From assembly GCF_001884135.1 (NCBI RefSeq), contig NZ_MAOC01000093.1, forward strand, positions 62,001 through 126,000: DNA of 64,000 nt, in the 5' to 3' direction. Positions 27,614 to 37,229 of this stretch are shown here, in pieces. The stretch is from Bacillus nitratireducens (lineage in GTDB: Bacteria; Bacillota; Bacilli; Bacillales; Bacillaceae_G). The translations under genes and the position numbers were made by a program. Position 1 is the first letter of the stretch. Each line of letters begins with the position of its first letter. A model generated the notes under the pieces. That model was not told the origin of the DNA and did not search any database. It worked only from the letters and a program-made list of their open reading frames with translations.

Positions 27614-28579
27614 TTATTTAACAAAGCGTTTTTCAATATCATCTAATAGTAGGTTAGCAGCCATTACACCGCCAGCTGTATTCCAAATAACATCGTCAAC
27701 TTTGTATGCTTTACCATTTTTCACTGCATTTAAATTTTTAAATAGAGGATCATTGATATATTCTTTTTCTAATTCAGAGCCTTTTTTCTCGTTTCCTTTA
27801 TCGAATGTGAAGTAGAATAATACATCGCCATCCATTGCTGAAATACGTTCTTTAGAAACGTTACGCTCTGCAAAATCAGCTTTGTTTTGATCTCCAGGAC
27901 GTTTAAATCCAAGTTCTTTTAAAATAACACCAGAGAATGTATCACCATGATAAATACGAACATCACCAGGCATAAAGCGTACCATAGAAATTTCTTGATT
28001 TACTTTATCGCCGAGTTTGCCTTTTAAATCTTTCATACGTTTATCGTAATCAGCTAAAACCTTTTGACCTTCTTTTTCTTTATTCAATGCTTTTGCATAA
28101 AATTTGAAGTTATCTTTCCATTCACCACGTAATGTTTCTGAGAAAACAGTAGGTGCGATTGCTTTTAGTTGCTCATATACTTTTTCGTGACGCATTTTAT
28201 TACCGATAATTAAGTCTGGTTTTAAAGAAGCAATCGTTTCAACGTTAACTTGTCCTTCATCACCAACAACTTTTACATCTTTCATCTCATCCTTAATATG
28301 TGGATACCATGGATCTCCAGTCCAAGACTTTACAGCTCCAACTGGTTTCACACCTAACTCAAGTAAGGCTTCAGTTCCTTCATTTGTTAAAATAACTACA
28401 CGTTTTGGATTAGCAGGAACTTCTGTTTTACCCATTGCATGTTCAACCGTAATCATTTCTTTTTTCGTATCTTCTTTTGTTTCTTCTTTCGTATTTGATT
28501 TTCCACAAGCACTTAAAAGCATTGAAAATGCTAGTAAAAATACAAATAATGTAAACGATTTCTTTCGCGTGAATTTCAT
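27614..28579 (-). CDS. yfiY: Iron-siderophore ABC transporter substrate-binding lipoprotein (YfiY-like)
   Basis: The 321-aa protein has a lipoprotein signal with lipobox LSAC, a charged linker and a PBP-type fold of the FhuD/BtuF family (NPKRVVILTNEGTEALLELGVKPVGAV, IASLKPDLIIG). It should capture a ferric siderophore, in B. cereus YfiY probably a citrate-based hydroxamate such as schizokinen (from memory of the family). It is divergent from two permeases and an ATPase that complete the importer, with a Fur box between them. ATG 28579 follows AGGGGGT. Confidence 0.9.
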   Translation of the reverse strand: MKFTRKKSFTLFVFLLAFSMLLSACGKSNTKEETKEDTKKEMITVEHAMGKTEVPANPKRVVILTNEGTEALLELGVKPVGAVKSWTGDPWYPHIKDEMKDVKVVGDEGQVNVETIASLKPDLIIGNKMRHEKVYEQLKAIAPTVFSETLRGEWKDNFKFYAKALNKEKEGQKVLADYDKRMKDLKGKLGDKVNQEISMVRFMPGDVRIYHGDTFSGVILKELGFKRPGDQNKADFAERNVSKERISAMDGDVLFYFTFDKGNEKKGSELEKEYINDPLFKNLNAVKNGKAYKVDDVIWNTAGGVMAANLLLDDIEKRFVK

Positions 28580-28624
28580 TATGTACCCCCTACATACTGA
28601 GAAGTTTTTTCAATAGCAAGCATG

Positions 28625-28712
28625 ATATTAATCCTTTATCTTTTGATTGTCAATATATTAATGAAAATAATTCTCAATATCGTTGACAATGCGAATTAAG
28701 TTGAAATAAACT
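28625..28712. promoter_or_regulatory. Divergent promoters with a central Fur box
   Basis: The Fur box TGAAAATAATTCTCA (28662-28676) matches the 7-1-7 motif TGATAATNATTATCA with two mismatches. On the minus strand TTGACA (28653-28648), a 17-bp spacer and TAATAT (28630-28625) drive yfiY. On the plus strand TTGACA (28683-28688), an 18-bp spacer and TAAACT (28707-28712) drive the permease operon. The box lies between the two -35 elements, so one Fur dimer set could control both sides. Confidence 0.82.
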
Positions 28713-28749
28713 AACAACGTATCATTATACATTGAAGGGGAAACGCTGC

Positions 28750-29754
28750 ATGTTATTAAAAACAAATCGAGCAAAATGGATTGGATTATTTGTTGGAATC
28801 ATTGCAGTCATTATTTGTATTTGGGCAAGTATTATTTTCGGATATACAAATACGAGTTGGAAATTAGCGTTGGATGCTTTTTTCCATTTTAATGGTTCCA
28901 ATGAACATATTATTATTCAAAATGTGCGTCTACCAAGGGCGTTAATTGCAGCTAGTGTTGGAGCTAGTTTAGCCATTGCAGGTTGTCTTATGCAAACTTT
29001 AACTAAAAATCCACTTGCTTCTCCAGATTTTATTGGATTAAATTCAGGTGCCGCATTCTTCATAGTTGTAGCAATTGTGGTTTTTTCTGTTACATCATTG
29101 TCAGCTTTTACTTGGATCGCCTTTTTAGGAGCGGCAATTGCTGCTGTACTTGTATTTGCTTCTAGTTCTTTAGGAAAAGAAGGGACAACGCCACTTAAGT
29201 TAACGTTAGCAGGGGTCGCAATTAGTGCGTTATTTTCATCATTAACACAAGGATTACTTGTGTTAAATGAAAAAGCGCTTGAAGAGGTATTATTTTGGCT
29301 TGCCGGATCTGTGCAAGGAAGAAAGTTAGAAATTTTACAATCTGTATTCCCATATTTATTAATAGGCTGGATTGCATCTCTTATGATGGCAGGGAAAGTA
29401 AATACATTAATGATGGGGGAAGACGTTGCGAAAGGGCTTGGACAACGAACAATTTTAATGAAATCATTCGTACTACTCATTATTGTATTGCTGTCTGGTG
29501 GTTCAGTTGCGGTCGCTGGTCCAATTGGATTTATTGGTATTGTTACTCCGTATTTTGCCAGATTCCTTGTTGGAGTAGATCACAGGTGGAGAGTACCATA
29601 TAGCGGCTTGTTAGGTGCAATACTATTACTCTTAGCTGATATAGCAGCTAGATATGTCATTATGCCACAAGAAGTACCAGTAGGGGTTATGACAGCATTT
29701 ATCGGGGCCCCATTCTTTATTTATATTGCACGTAAGAGAGGGCTTAGCAAATGA
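28750..29754 (+). CDS. yfiZ: Iron-siderophore ABC permease subunit 1 (YfiZ-like)
   Basis: The FecCD-family permease of about 334 aa has RLPRALIAASVGASLAIAGCLMQTLTKNPLASPDFIGLNSGAA and GPIGFIGIVTPYFARFLVGVDHRWRVPYSGLLGAILLLLAD, the loop that contacts the ATPase. I place the start at ATG 28750, where GAAGGGG is well spaced, rather than at the upstream TTG 28732, which overlaps that ribosome site. It overlaps the next permease gene by 4 bp (ATGA), showing translational coupling. Confidence 0.9.
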   Translation: MLLKTNRAKWIGLFVGIIAVIICIWASIIFGYTNTSWKLALDAFFHFNGSNEHIIIQNVRLPRALIAASVGASLAIAGCLMQTLTKNPLASPDFIGLNSGAAFFIVVAIVVFSVTSLSAFTWIAFLGAAIAAVLVFASSSLGKEGTTPLKLTLAGVAISALFSSLTQGLLVLNEKALEEVLFWLAGSVQGRKLEILQSVFPYLLIGWIASLMMAGKVNTLMMGEDVAKGLGQRTILMKSFVLLIIVLLSGGSVAVAGPIGFIGIVTPYFARFLVGVDHRWRVPYSGLLGAILLLLADIAARYVIMPQEVPVGVMTAFIGAPFFIYIARKRGLSK

Positions 29755-30809
29755 AGAAGTATATTCCGTTTCGTATAGGAAAAGGTGGGCTCTCGTTTTT
29801 AATGTATAAACGAGCTGTTCTAGTCTTACTTAGTTTACTAGTTGTTTTAATAGGATTATTCTTTGCGAGTGCAGGTATGGGAGATATGAAAATTGCTCCT
29901 TATGATGTATGGCAAGCGATTACGGGAAATGGCGATGCGATGTCAAATATGGTTGTAAATAAATTTCGTATGCCACGTATTTTAATTGCCATCCTTGTAG
30001 GAATCGCACTTGCTGTAGCGGGCTGTATTTTACAAGGGCTTGTTCGAAATCCGCTGGCTTCTCCTGATATCATCGGGATTACGGGCGGGGCAAGTGTTGC
30101 AGTAGTACTATTTTTAGCTATATTTAGTGATAAAAATAATGCGCTAACAGTAAGCATTCATTATATGCCATTAGCAGCTTTTGCTGGTGCAACGATTGTA
30201 GCGTTATTTGTATATTTATTTGCATGGAGAAATGACGGGTTATCACCGATTAGTCTGGTTTTAATTGGTGTTGGATTCTGGGCGTTAACGAAAGCGGCAA
30301 CTACTTTATTTATGTTGTTAGCACCAATTTATCAAGCGAGTCAAGCAAATGTATGGATTACAGGTACTGTTTACGGCTCTTCGTGGCAAAACGTTATGGT
30401 ACTTGCGCCGTGGGTTCTTATTTTAACGGTAATATCATTTATAGCGGCTAGACATTTAAATGCCCAAGAGTTAGGGGATGATATTGCGGTAGGACTGGGT
30501 GTTCCTTTAACGAAGTCACGCGTATTTATGTTACTACTTAGTACAGCTTTAATTGGTGGCGCGGTTGCCTTTGCAGGAGGAATTGGATTTGTCGGTTTAA
30601 TGGCACCTCATATTTCACGAAGACTAGTTGGTTCTTTATATGGTGCATTACTCCCAGTTGCGGCTATTGTCGGTGCAATTTTAGTACTTGCTGCAGATTT
30701 AATTGGGCGTACAGTTTTCACGCCACTCGAAATTCCAGCAGGGGTATTTACATCAGCAATTGGTGCACCTTATTTTATTTATTTACTTTATAAAAGTCGG
30801 AATTCATAA
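29751..30809 (+). CDS. yfhA: Iron-siderophore ABC permease subunit 2 (YfhA-like)
   Basis: This 352-aa FecCD-family permease pairs with the preceding subunit to form the membrane channel: RMPRILIAILVGIALAVAGCILQGLVRNPLASPDIIGITGGAS and GGIGFVGLMAPHISRRLVGSLYGALLPVAAIVGAILVLAADLIGR. It begins within the stop codon of yfiZ and is followed at close distance by the ATPase gene, so the three form one operon. The order substrate-binding (divergent), permease, permease matches B. subtilis yfiYZ-yfhA. Confidence 0.9.
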   Translation: MKKYIPFRIGKGGLSFLMYKRAVLVLLSLLVVLIGLFFASAGMGDMKIAPYDVWQAITGNGDAMSNMVVNKFRMPRILIAILVGIALAVAGCILQGLVRNPLASPDIIGITGGASVAVVLFLAIFSDKNNALTVSIHYMPLAAFAGATIVALFVYLFAWRNDGLSPISLVLIGVGFWALTKAATTLFMLLAPIYQASQANVWITGTVYGSSWQNVMVLAPWVLILTVISFIAARHLNAQELGDDIAVGLGVPLTKSRVFMLLLSTALIGGAVAFAGGIGFVGLMAPHISRRLVGSLYGALLPVAAIVGAILVLAADLIGRTVFTPLEIPAGVFTSAIGAPYFIYLLYKSRNS

Positions 30810-30821
30810 AGGGAGATGAAT

Positions 30822-31643
30822 ATGCAAAAAGCATTGGAGACGAAACGCTTAACGTTGTCTTACGGTGAAACAATCATTATTGATGAGCTGAATTTAGAAA
30901 TTCCAAAAGGGAAAATTACAATCTTCATCGGTTCTAACGGTTGTGGGAAATCAACTTTATTACGTTCACTAGCTAGGTTATTAAAGCCAGCATCCGGTGA
31001 TATTTTATTAGATAATCAAGCAATTCAAAGTATGCAAACGAAGCAAATTGCTCGCCAAATGGCAATTTTACCGCAAGGACCACAAGCTCCAGAAGGACTT
31101 ACAGTATTGCAACTTGTAAAGCAAGGACGTTATCCATATCAAACATGGCTGAAGCAATGGTCCGAAAAAGATGAGGAAATGGTACAAAAAGCGCTTGCTG
31201 CAACGGGTATGACAGAATTTGCTGAGCGTGATGTTCATGCCCTTTCAGGTGGACAACGTCAACGTGCTTGGATTGCAATGACCCTTGCACAAGATACAGA
31301 TATTATTTTGCTTGATGAGCCGACTACATATTTAGATATGACTCACCAAATTGAAGTGTTAGATTTATTATTCGAATTAAATGAAACAGAGCAAAGAACG
31401 ATTGTTATGGTATTGCACGATTTGAATTTGGCATGTCGTTATGCAGACAACATTGTAGCTATTCAAGATAAACAAATATATGCGCAAGGTAAACCAGAAG
31501 AAGTTATTGACCAGAAGTTAGTTCGGGATGTATTCCGTATGGAGTGTCAAATAAGCGCTGATCCGTTATTTGGGACACCGCTCTGTATCCCACATGGAAG
31601 AGGAAGACGTGTACGTAAAGAGGCTGTTCAGGCGATGAGATAA
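30822..31643 (+). CDS. Iron-siderophore ABC transporter ATP-binding protein (FecE family)
   Basis: The ATPase of about 273 aa has Walker [10 protein letters not shown], signature [17 protein letters not shown], Walker [15 protein letters not shown] and the switch histidine in MVLHDLNLA. It energises the YfiZ-YfhA permease. In B. subtilis the matching importers borrow a shared ATPase (YusV); here one is encoded in the operon. ATG 30822 is preferred over ATG 30816 because the GGGAG ribosome site abuts the latter. Confidence 0.92.
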   Translation: MQKALETKRLTLSYGETIIIDELNLEIPKGKITIFIGSNGCGKSTLLRSLARLLKPASGDILLDNQAIQSMQTKQIARQMAILPQGPQAPEGLTVLQLVKQGRYPYQTWLKQWSEKDEEMVQKALAATGMTEFAERDVHALSGGQRQRAWIAMTLAQDTDIILLDEPTTYLDMTHQIEVLDLLFELNETEQRTIVMVLHDLNLACRYADNIVAIQDKQIYAQGKPEEVIDQKLVRDVFRMECQISADPLFGTPLCIPHGRGRRVRKEAVQAMR

Positions 31644-31645
31644 CG

Positions 31646-31677
31646 AAAAAAGACGATGAGGATTCATCGTCTTTTTT
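31646..31677. terminator. Bidirectional terminator after the siderophore operon
   Basis: AAAAAAGACGATGA and TCATCGTCTTTTTT form a perfect 14-bp stem around GGAT. It also serves the converging methyltransferase gene, whose last codons overlap it. Confidence 0.9.
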
Positions 31678-32407
31678 ATTTTTGGCAAGAAAATAATAGA
31701 AAGAGGGGAATACGTAAACGTCGTTCATATTCTTCTTCATCCTGAAAACAGTTTCGATTTGGTGTAGCTTCTTTTAAGTTTGTAATCGTAAATCCGGCTT
31801 GTTGTAATAATGTAAAATATTCTTCCGTAGTCCGATGATATTTAATAACCTCTTGATCAATCCACGGCTCAACTCGTTTCCCTGTTTTGAAATAATCATC
31901 GACGAGCCAGCTAGTTCTTTTACCACTTGTTTGTAAGCTTTCAAACGAAGAGGTAATAACGGGATGTTGAACGCTAAAGGTGAAGGTTCCGTTTGTTTTT
32001 AAAGTTTGAAACACATTTTGAAAAATGATATCAAGGTGTTCAATATAATGTAAGGCGAGTCTAGATGTTACTAAATCAAAAGTAGAAGGAGGGTATGTGT
32101 AGTCTTTGAGGTTTAAAAAATGAACGGTGCCATTTTTATGTTCTAGTTGTTTTTTAGCTTTTTCATACATAAGATCGGAGCCGTCAATGCCAGTGTAAGA
32201 GTGGCAGTCATTTTCTAATAATTCCACACCCAATTTAGCGTCACCACAACCTAAATCGAGAACATTCTTTCCTTGCACATTACCAATGAGCTGAAAGAAT
32301 ACCGGCTTTTCAATCGATTCATTCGGGCTATTTTCGCGGTATCTTCGTTTCATATATTGCTCAAAAAATGCTTCGTTATTATATACATCAGATTCTGTAA
32401 ATGCCAT
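31676..32407 (-). CDS. Class I SAM-dependent methyltransferase
   Basis: The 243-aa protein has motif I VLDLGCGDAKLG, an acidic motif II region YTGIDGSDLMYEKAKK, and FDLVTSRLALHYIEHLDIIFQNV as in small-molecule methyltransferases of the Methyltransf_11/25 type. Substrate is unknown. AAGGAGG gives a strong ribosome site before ATG 32407. The 3' end converges with the siderophore operon. Confidence 0.85.
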   Translation of the reverse strand: MAFTESDVYNNEAFFEQYMKRRYRENSPNESIEKPVFFQLIGNVQGKNVLDLGCGDAKLGVELLENDCHSYTGIDGSDLMYEKAKKQLEHKNGTVHFLNLKDYTYPPSTFDLVTSRLALHYIEHLDIIFQNVFQTLKTNGTFTFSVQHPVITSSFESLQTSGKRTSWLVDDYFKTGKRVEPWIDQEVIKYHRTTEEYFTLLQQAGFTITNLKEATPNRNCFQDEEEYERRLRIPLFLLFSCQK

Positions 32408-32498
32408 GTTTGAAGCCTCCTTAAATATTTTTTTAATTCTATCAAATATGAATAGTAAATAATAGATTTCTTGTAATGAATCATATATAATCTAAAAT

Positions 32499-32532
32499 TG
32501 TAAGCGGTTTCTTTAAACTATTTTTCTATAAT
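32499..32532 (+). promoter_or_regulatory. Promoter and cre site of kbl-tdh
   Basis: TGTAAGCGGTTTCT (32499-32512) matches the cre consensus TGWAANCGNTNWCA at all fixed positions but the last. A TATAAT (32527-32532) lies 14 bp downstream and the -35 region would lie inside the cre. This predicts repression by CcpA on preferred sugars. Confidence 0.6.
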
Positions 32533-32620
32533 AAATTCTGAAAACGTGTTAAGCTAGTAGAGGGATTATTAGAACTATTAAGACAATAATTCGCTTACAT
32601 GAACGATGGGAGGCTTCACG

Positions 32621-33811
32621 ATGTCTAGTAAAACACTTGCAAAATTTTTAGAAGAAAATTTAGAGGATTTAAAATCAAAGGGGCTTTATAACGTAATTGA
32701 TCCGCTTGAAAGTCCAAATGGACCGATTATTACAATTGGCGGCAAAGAATATATTAACTTATCTTCAAACAACTATCTTGGATTAGCGACTGATAATCGT
32801 TTACAAGAAGCAGCAATTGGTGCGATTCATAAGTACGGTGTTGGAGCAGGAGCTGTTCGTACAATTAACGGTACTTTAGATTTGCATATTAAATTAGAAG
32901 AAACAATTGCAAAGTTTAAACATACAGAAGCAGCAATTGCTTACCAATCAGGATTTAATTGTAATATGGCAGCGATTTCAGCTGTTATGGATAAAAATGA
33001 TGCGATTCTTTCAGATGAATTAAACCATGCATCTATTATTGATGGTAGTCGTCTATCAAGAGCGAAAATCATCGTTTATAAACATTCTGATATGGAAGAT
33101 TTACGTAAAAAAGCAATCGAGGCAAAAGAATCAGGTCTTTACAATAAATTAATGGTTATTACAGACGGTGTTTTCTCAATGGATGGGGATATTGCAAAAT
33201 TACCAGAAATTGTTGAAATTGCAGAAGAGCTGGATTTAATGACATACGTAGATGATGCACACGGTTCAGGTGTACTGGGCAAAGGTGCAGGTACTGTAAA
33301 ACACTTTGGTCTGTCTGATAAAGTTGATTTCCAAATTGGTACATTATCAAAAGCAATTGGGGTAATTGGTGGATATGTAGCAGGGAAACAAAACTTAATT
33401 GACTGGTTAAAAGTTCGTTCACGTCCATTCTTATTCTCTACAGCATTAACACCAGCTGATGCGGCAGCTTGCATGAGATCAATTGAAATCTTAATGGAAA
33501 GCACAGAGTTACACGATCGTCTATGGGAAAATGGTCGCTATTTAAAACAAGGGTTAAAAGAACTTGGTTTTAACATTGGAGAAAGTGAAACGCCAATTAC
33601 ACCTTGTATTATTGGTGATGAAGTATTAACACAAGAATTTAGTAAACGTCTAAATGAAGAAGGCGTATACGCAAAATCTATCGTATTCCCAACTGTAGCA
33701 AAAGGAATGGGGCGCGTTCGTAATATGCCTACAGCAGCTCATACGAAAGAAATGTTAGATGAAGCAATTCGTAAGTATGAAAAAGTAGGGAAAGAAATGG
33801 GTATCATTTAA
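32621..33811 (+). CDS. kbl: Glycine C-acetyltransferase (2-amino-3-ketobutyrate CoA ligase)
   Basis: The 396-aa PLP enzyme of the alpha-oxoamine synthase family has [25 protein letters not shown], the Asp-loop [12 protein letters not shown] and the Schiff-base lysine in [16 protein letters not shown]. It cleaves 2-amino-3-oxobutanoate with CoA to glycine and acetyl-CoA. The threonine dehydrogenase gene follows 44 bp downstream, together giving threonine degradation. ATG 32621 behind GATGGGAGG gives the usual family length; an upstream in-frame codon at 32606 lies within the ribosome site. Confidence 0.95.
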   Translation: MSSKTLAKFLEENLEDLKSKGLYNVIDPLESPNGPIITIGGKEYINLSSNNYLGLATDNRLQEAAIGAIHKYGVGAGAVRTINGTLDLHIKLEETIAKFKHTEAAIAYQSGFNCNMAAISAVMDKNDAILSDELNHASIIDGSRLSRAKIIVYKHSDMEDLRKKAIEAKESGLYNKLMVITDGVFSMDGDIAKLPEIVEIAEELDLMTYVDDAHGSGVLGKGAGTVKHFGLSDKVDFQIGTLSKAIGVIGGYVAGKQNLIDWLKVRSRPFLFSTALTPADAAACMRSIEILMESTELHDRLWENGRYLKQGLKELGFNIGESETPITPCIIGDEVLTQEFSKRLNEEGVYAKSIVFPTVAKGMGRVRNMPTAAHTKEMLDEAIRKYEKVGKEMGII

Positions 33812-33855
33812 TTAACGACATCTTTTGAATAGCTTGCAAATGAGGAGTGGGGAAA

Positions 33856-34821
33856 ATGAAAAAAATTCTAGTAACCGGTTCTTTAGGGCAAATTGGTTCT
33901 GAACTAGTAATGAAACTTCGTGATGTATACGGTGCATCAAATGTTATTGCAACAGATATTCGTGAAACAGATAGTGAAGTAGTAACGTCTGGTCCGTTTG
34001 AAACGTTAGATGTAACAGATGGACAAAAACTACATGATATCGCAAAGCGTAATGAAGTAGATACAATTATTCATTTAGCAGCTTTACTTTCAGCAACAGC
34101 AGAAAAAAATCCGTTATTTGCTTGGAATTTAAATATGGGTGGACTTGTAAATGCATTAGAAGCAGCTCGTGAATTAAACTGTAAGTTCTTCACGCCAAGT
34201 TCTATCGGTGCATTCGGTCCATCAACGCCGAAAGATAATACGCCACAAGATACAATTCAGCGTCCTACTACGATGTATGGGGTAAACAAAGTAGCAGGAG
34301 AATTACTATGTGATTATTATCATCAAAAGTTTGGCGTTGATACGCGCGGTGTACGTTTCCCTGGTTTAATTTCTTACGTAGCTCCTCCAGGAGGCGGAAC
34401 AACTGACTATGCAGTTGAAATTTATTATGAGGCGATTAAAAAAGGCACATACACCTCATACATTGCAGAAGGAACATACATGGATATGATGTATATGCCA
34501 GATGCTTTACAAGCGATCATTTCATTAATGGAAGCTGATCCAAGTAAACTTGTGCATAGAAATGCGTTCAACATTACAGCAATGAGCTTCGAGCCAGAGC
34601 AAATCGCGGCATCAATTCGTAAACACATTCCGACGTTTACAATGGATTACGCAGTAGACCCTGCTCGTCAAACAATCGCTGATAGCTGGCCAAACTCTAT
34701 TGATGCGACAGCAGCAATGAAAGAGTGGGGCTTTAAAGCAGAATACGATTTAGACAAAATGACAACTGATATGTTGGCTAAGTTAAAAAAAAAGCTTGCA
34801 GCTGAGTTAGTAATGAATTAA
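33856..34821 (+). CDS. tdh: L-threonine 3-dehydrogenase, short-chain (epimerase-like) type
   Basis: The protein of about 321 aa has an NAD-binding Rossmann motif [14 protein letters not shown] at the N-terminus and the extended-SDR YxxxK catalytic pair in [17 protein letters not shown], with [11 protein letters not shown] supplying the serine. This is the SDR-type threonine dehydrogenase, not the zinc alcohol dehydrogenase type of E. coli. It makes 2-amino-3-oxobutanoate for Kbl. ATG 33856 is at good spacing from GAGGAG; an in-frame GTG at 33847 overlaps that site. Confidence 0.9.
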   Translation: MKKILVTGSLGQIGSELVMKLRDVYGASNVIATDIRETDSEVVTSGPFETLDVTDGQKLHDIAKRNEVDTIIHLAALLSATAEKNPLFAWNLNMGGLVNALEAARELNCKFFTPSSIGAFGPSTPKDNTPQDTIQRPTTMYGVNKVAGELLCDYYHQKFGVDTRGVRFPGLISYVAPPGGGTTDYAVEIYYEAIKKGTYTSYIAEGTYMDMMYMPDALQAIISLMEADPSKLVHRNAFNITAMSFEPEQIAASIRKHIPTFTMDYAVDPARQTIADSWPNSIDATAAMKEWGFKAEYDLDKMTTDMLAKLKKKLAAELVMN

Positions 34822-34824
34822 TAG

Positions 34825-34862
34825 GAAGAGCCGATTCTTAGGAATTGGCTCTTCATTCTTTT
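34825..34862 (+). terminator. Terminator after kbl-tdh
   Basis: GAAGAGCCGATTC pairs with GAATTGGCTCTTC with one wobble around TTAG; ATTCTTTTT follows. Confidence 0.8.
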
Positions 34863-34882
34863 TGAGAGGGGAGAAAAGCAAC

Positions 34883-35305
34883 ATGCAAAGAGTTGACGTC
34901 GTATATGCACTAATACACGATAGCGAAACAGATAAAATATTAATGGTACATAATATAGAACAAAACGTTTGGTCACTGCCGGGTGGGGCTGTTGAAAAAG
35001 GAGAAACATTAGAGCAAGCACTAGTAAGAGAAGTGAAAGAAGAGACAGGTTTAACTGCTATAGCAGGTGGGTTTGTTGCAATAAATGAGAAATTTTTTGA
35101 AGAGAAGGGACATCATGCATTATTGTTTACATTCCGAGCAAATGTTGTAACAGGTGAACTTGGTGCAGAAGATGAAGAAGAAATTTCCGCAATCGAGTGG
35201 GTGGATCGGACAATCGCAAATGAACGATTCCCATTCTACGATGGGGGATTTGAAGCATTGTTAGAAGTAGCCATTCCATATAAATTTCAACCAGAAACAA
35301 AGTGA
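34883..35305 (+). CDS. Nudix hydrolase
   Basis: The 140-aa protein carries a complete Nudix box, GGAVEKGETLEQALVREVKEETGL, with the REVKEE metal-binding core. It hydrolyses a nucleoside diphosphate linked to some moiety; MutT-like and other substrates are all possible. ATG 34883 with GAGAGGGGAG upstream is preferred over the upstream in-frame TTG at 34862. It converges on the VWA gene and shares its terminator. Confidence 0.85.
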   Translation: MQRVDVVYALIHDSETDKILMVHNIEQNVWSLPGGAVEKGETLEQALVREVKEETGLTAIAGGFVAINEKFFEEKGHHALLFTFRANVVTGELGAEDEEEISAIEWVDRTIANERFPFYDGGFEALLEVAIPYKFQPETK

Positions 35306-35315
35306 GTGAACGAAA

Positions 35316-35341
35316 AAACAGGAGCCACAAGGCTCCTGTTT
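35316..35341. terminator. Bidirectional terminator
   Basis: AAACAGGAGCC pairs with GGCTCCTGTTT around ACAA, between the converging Nudix and VWA genes. Confidence 0.85.
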
Positions 35342-35342
35342 C

Positions 35343-37226
35343 CTATTCAATCGTCTTCAGTAATAGTTTCTTCAATAATGGTTTAATCTTCAGGCGTAAA
35401 TCTTCGGCGTGATTTGCAACTAAGAAATGATGGTTATAAATGTTCTTCATTAATTGATAAGTTGCTTCTTTCGCTTCGCCTTCTTCGATGAAGATTCCGA
35501 TTACTTCCATACCACTTTTACGAGCAAGTTTGACAGCTTCATGCGTATCTAAAATACCGTCTTGTTGATAGTCTAGCGCAGAAGGTTCACCGTCTGTAAA
35601 GACAAGTAAGAATTTATGTTTTTCTGGTCTTTTTGCAAGCTTTTCAGAAACGATACGAATAATATATCCGTCGCGGTTATCTTCTTCTTCGCGAAGCTGC
35701 ATAATTTCTGGACCAACGTTTGGTAACGTTGAGTTTTTATACGTTACAACTTCATGGATAACGTTTGGCTTATCTTCAGGCTTAGCACTAGAAGCATCTT
35801 CCCAAAATCCGCTAATAGCGTGCGGGATTTTTAAAGATTTCAAAGCTTCATGGAATAGGACCACACTCTTTTTCGTTTCTTCCATTTTGTTATACATAGA
35901 ACCAGAGCAGTCCACTAGTAGCTGGAATGCTACGTCAAGTTCTTGTGATTCTTGTCCTTTTTTATAAAACATGCGCGGCTGCTTTTCAGTATAAATACGA
36001 AGGAATTTCTTACGAAGTCTTCCATAATATTTATCACTATTTGCATTCGTTTTATTTTCAATCGTTTTTTCGATAATTTTCTTTAATTCTTTTACATCTT
36101 TATTAACGACTGATTTGATAGCTTGGTAATCTTTTTTCTCATCGGTATTTGCTTTGCGAGCTTCTTTAAATGTATGAGAAGCACCTACATTATACTTACC
36201 GTATGCACCCTCATTTTGGCTAGAAGCGTGTGAAGCTCTTGCTTCTTCTGTATCAGCGCCATCAAAGTTGGATTGTGTACTCTTTTGAGAAGTACCTTGT
36301 ACAGAACCAAGTGCTTGGTCGCCATCTTCGGATTCACGAGCGGTATCACCCATCATATTTGTTTTTGTTCCGCTTTCTAATTCAAAGCGTAAAAAGTTCT
36401 CGTTTTCGTTATTTTTATTTTCACGATGCCATGTGGAGAAGCTTTCATCCATTTTGTTTTTATTGTCATCGTCATCTATGAGTTGCGTATCATCATTTGC
36501 TAAATCTTCGACGCGGCAGTTCTTTTCATCTGCAATGACAGATAAATAAAGCGGAGCATGTCCGAAATAATTGTTAAGCATATCACTTTCAAGAAGTCCT
36601 TCTAAACGATAGCGAATTTTCTCAACGATATACATAATGTCTTCTGTATTACGAGCTTGGAATGTTTCATGCAAAATTGCTTCAATTTGCTCGAAGTATT
36701 CATTATTAAACATTTCATATTTATCGCTCGTTAATGAAAGATAGCATAGACAAAATAGACGATCACCGTGATAGTTACGAACACGGTTTATTTCATTTTG
36801 TGAGCCAAAGTAATTGCGGTACATTTCTTTTCGGCGTTTAAAAATATGCTTTGTGCCAGGTCGTAAATTTTTGACGATTTCCTCAACACGTAAATCTTCT
36901 AATAGAACAAATAATTGTGTTAAAAACTTTTTTAGAGGCGATTCTTGTAATTCAATCGCATAAGAACGAATTAAAGTCATGTCCGAGTAATGTTTATTAC
37001 CAAGTGCTTTCAAAAACACTTCGCTTTTTAATCCGATTACTGTATCCTCTTCTTTTCGATCATCCCAAAAGTGACTAATGACAACCTTTTTTTCAATTTC
37101 GTCGTAGTATGCTTTATAGCCATACTCAAGATAGGCATCGTCTTCTTTTAGAAGAGCATACATTAAGTTTTCCATTTGTAGAAACAGCGACGCATCAATT
37201 TTTTTGTCACTAAAAATTTGTCTCAT
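35343..37226 (-). CDS. VWA-domain protein (CobT/NorD-like) paired with a MoxR ATPase
   Basis: The 627-aa protein has a helical N-terminal half, a charged low-complexity middle (about residues 260-380) and a C-terminal VWA domain. The MIDAS motif is DCSGSMYNK and LLVFTDGEPSALD follows. It resembles the metal-chelatase-associated VWA proteins CobT and NorD. Such proteins work with MoxR-type AAA ATPases to remodel or load cofactors into a client. The partner ATPase lies 3 bp upstream. No client enzyme is adjacent, so the target is unknown. Confidence 0.82.
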   Translation of the reverse strand: MRQIFSDKKIDASLFLQMENLMYALLKEDDAYLEYGYKAYYDEIEKKVVISHFWDDRKEEDTVIGLKSEVFLKALGNKHYSDMTLIRSYAIELQESPLKKFLTQLFVLLEDLRVEEIVKNLRPGTKHIFKRRKEMYRNYFGSQNEINRVRNYHGDRLFCLCYLSLTSDKYEMFNNEYFEQIEAILHETFQARNTEDIMYIVEKIRYRLEGLLESDMLNNYFGHAPLYLSVIADEKNCRVEDLANDDTQLIDDDDNKNKMDESFSTWHRENKNNENENFLRFELESGTKTNMMGDTARESEDGDQALGSVQGTSQKSTQSNFDGADTEEARASHASSQNEGAYGKYNVGASHTFKEARKANTDEKKDYQAIKSVVNKDVKELKKIIEKTIENKTNANSDKYYGRLRKKFLRIYTEKQPRMFYKKGQESQELDVAFQLLVDCSGSMYNKMEETKKSVVLFHEALKSLKIPHAISGFWEDASSAKPEDKPNVIHEVVTYKNSTLPNVGPEIMQLREEEDNRDGYIIRIVSEKLAKRPEKHKFLLVFTDGEPSALDYQQDGILDTHEAVKLARKSGMEVIGIFIEEGEAKEATYQLMKNIYNHHFLVANHAEDLRLKIKPLLKKLLLKTIE

Positions 37227-37229
37227 GAA

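Noticed and set aside
28917-29480. 187-codon antisense frame within the yfiZ gene
   Set aside because: Shadow of a conserved permease; low-complexity Asn/Thr/Ala composition and no start signals.
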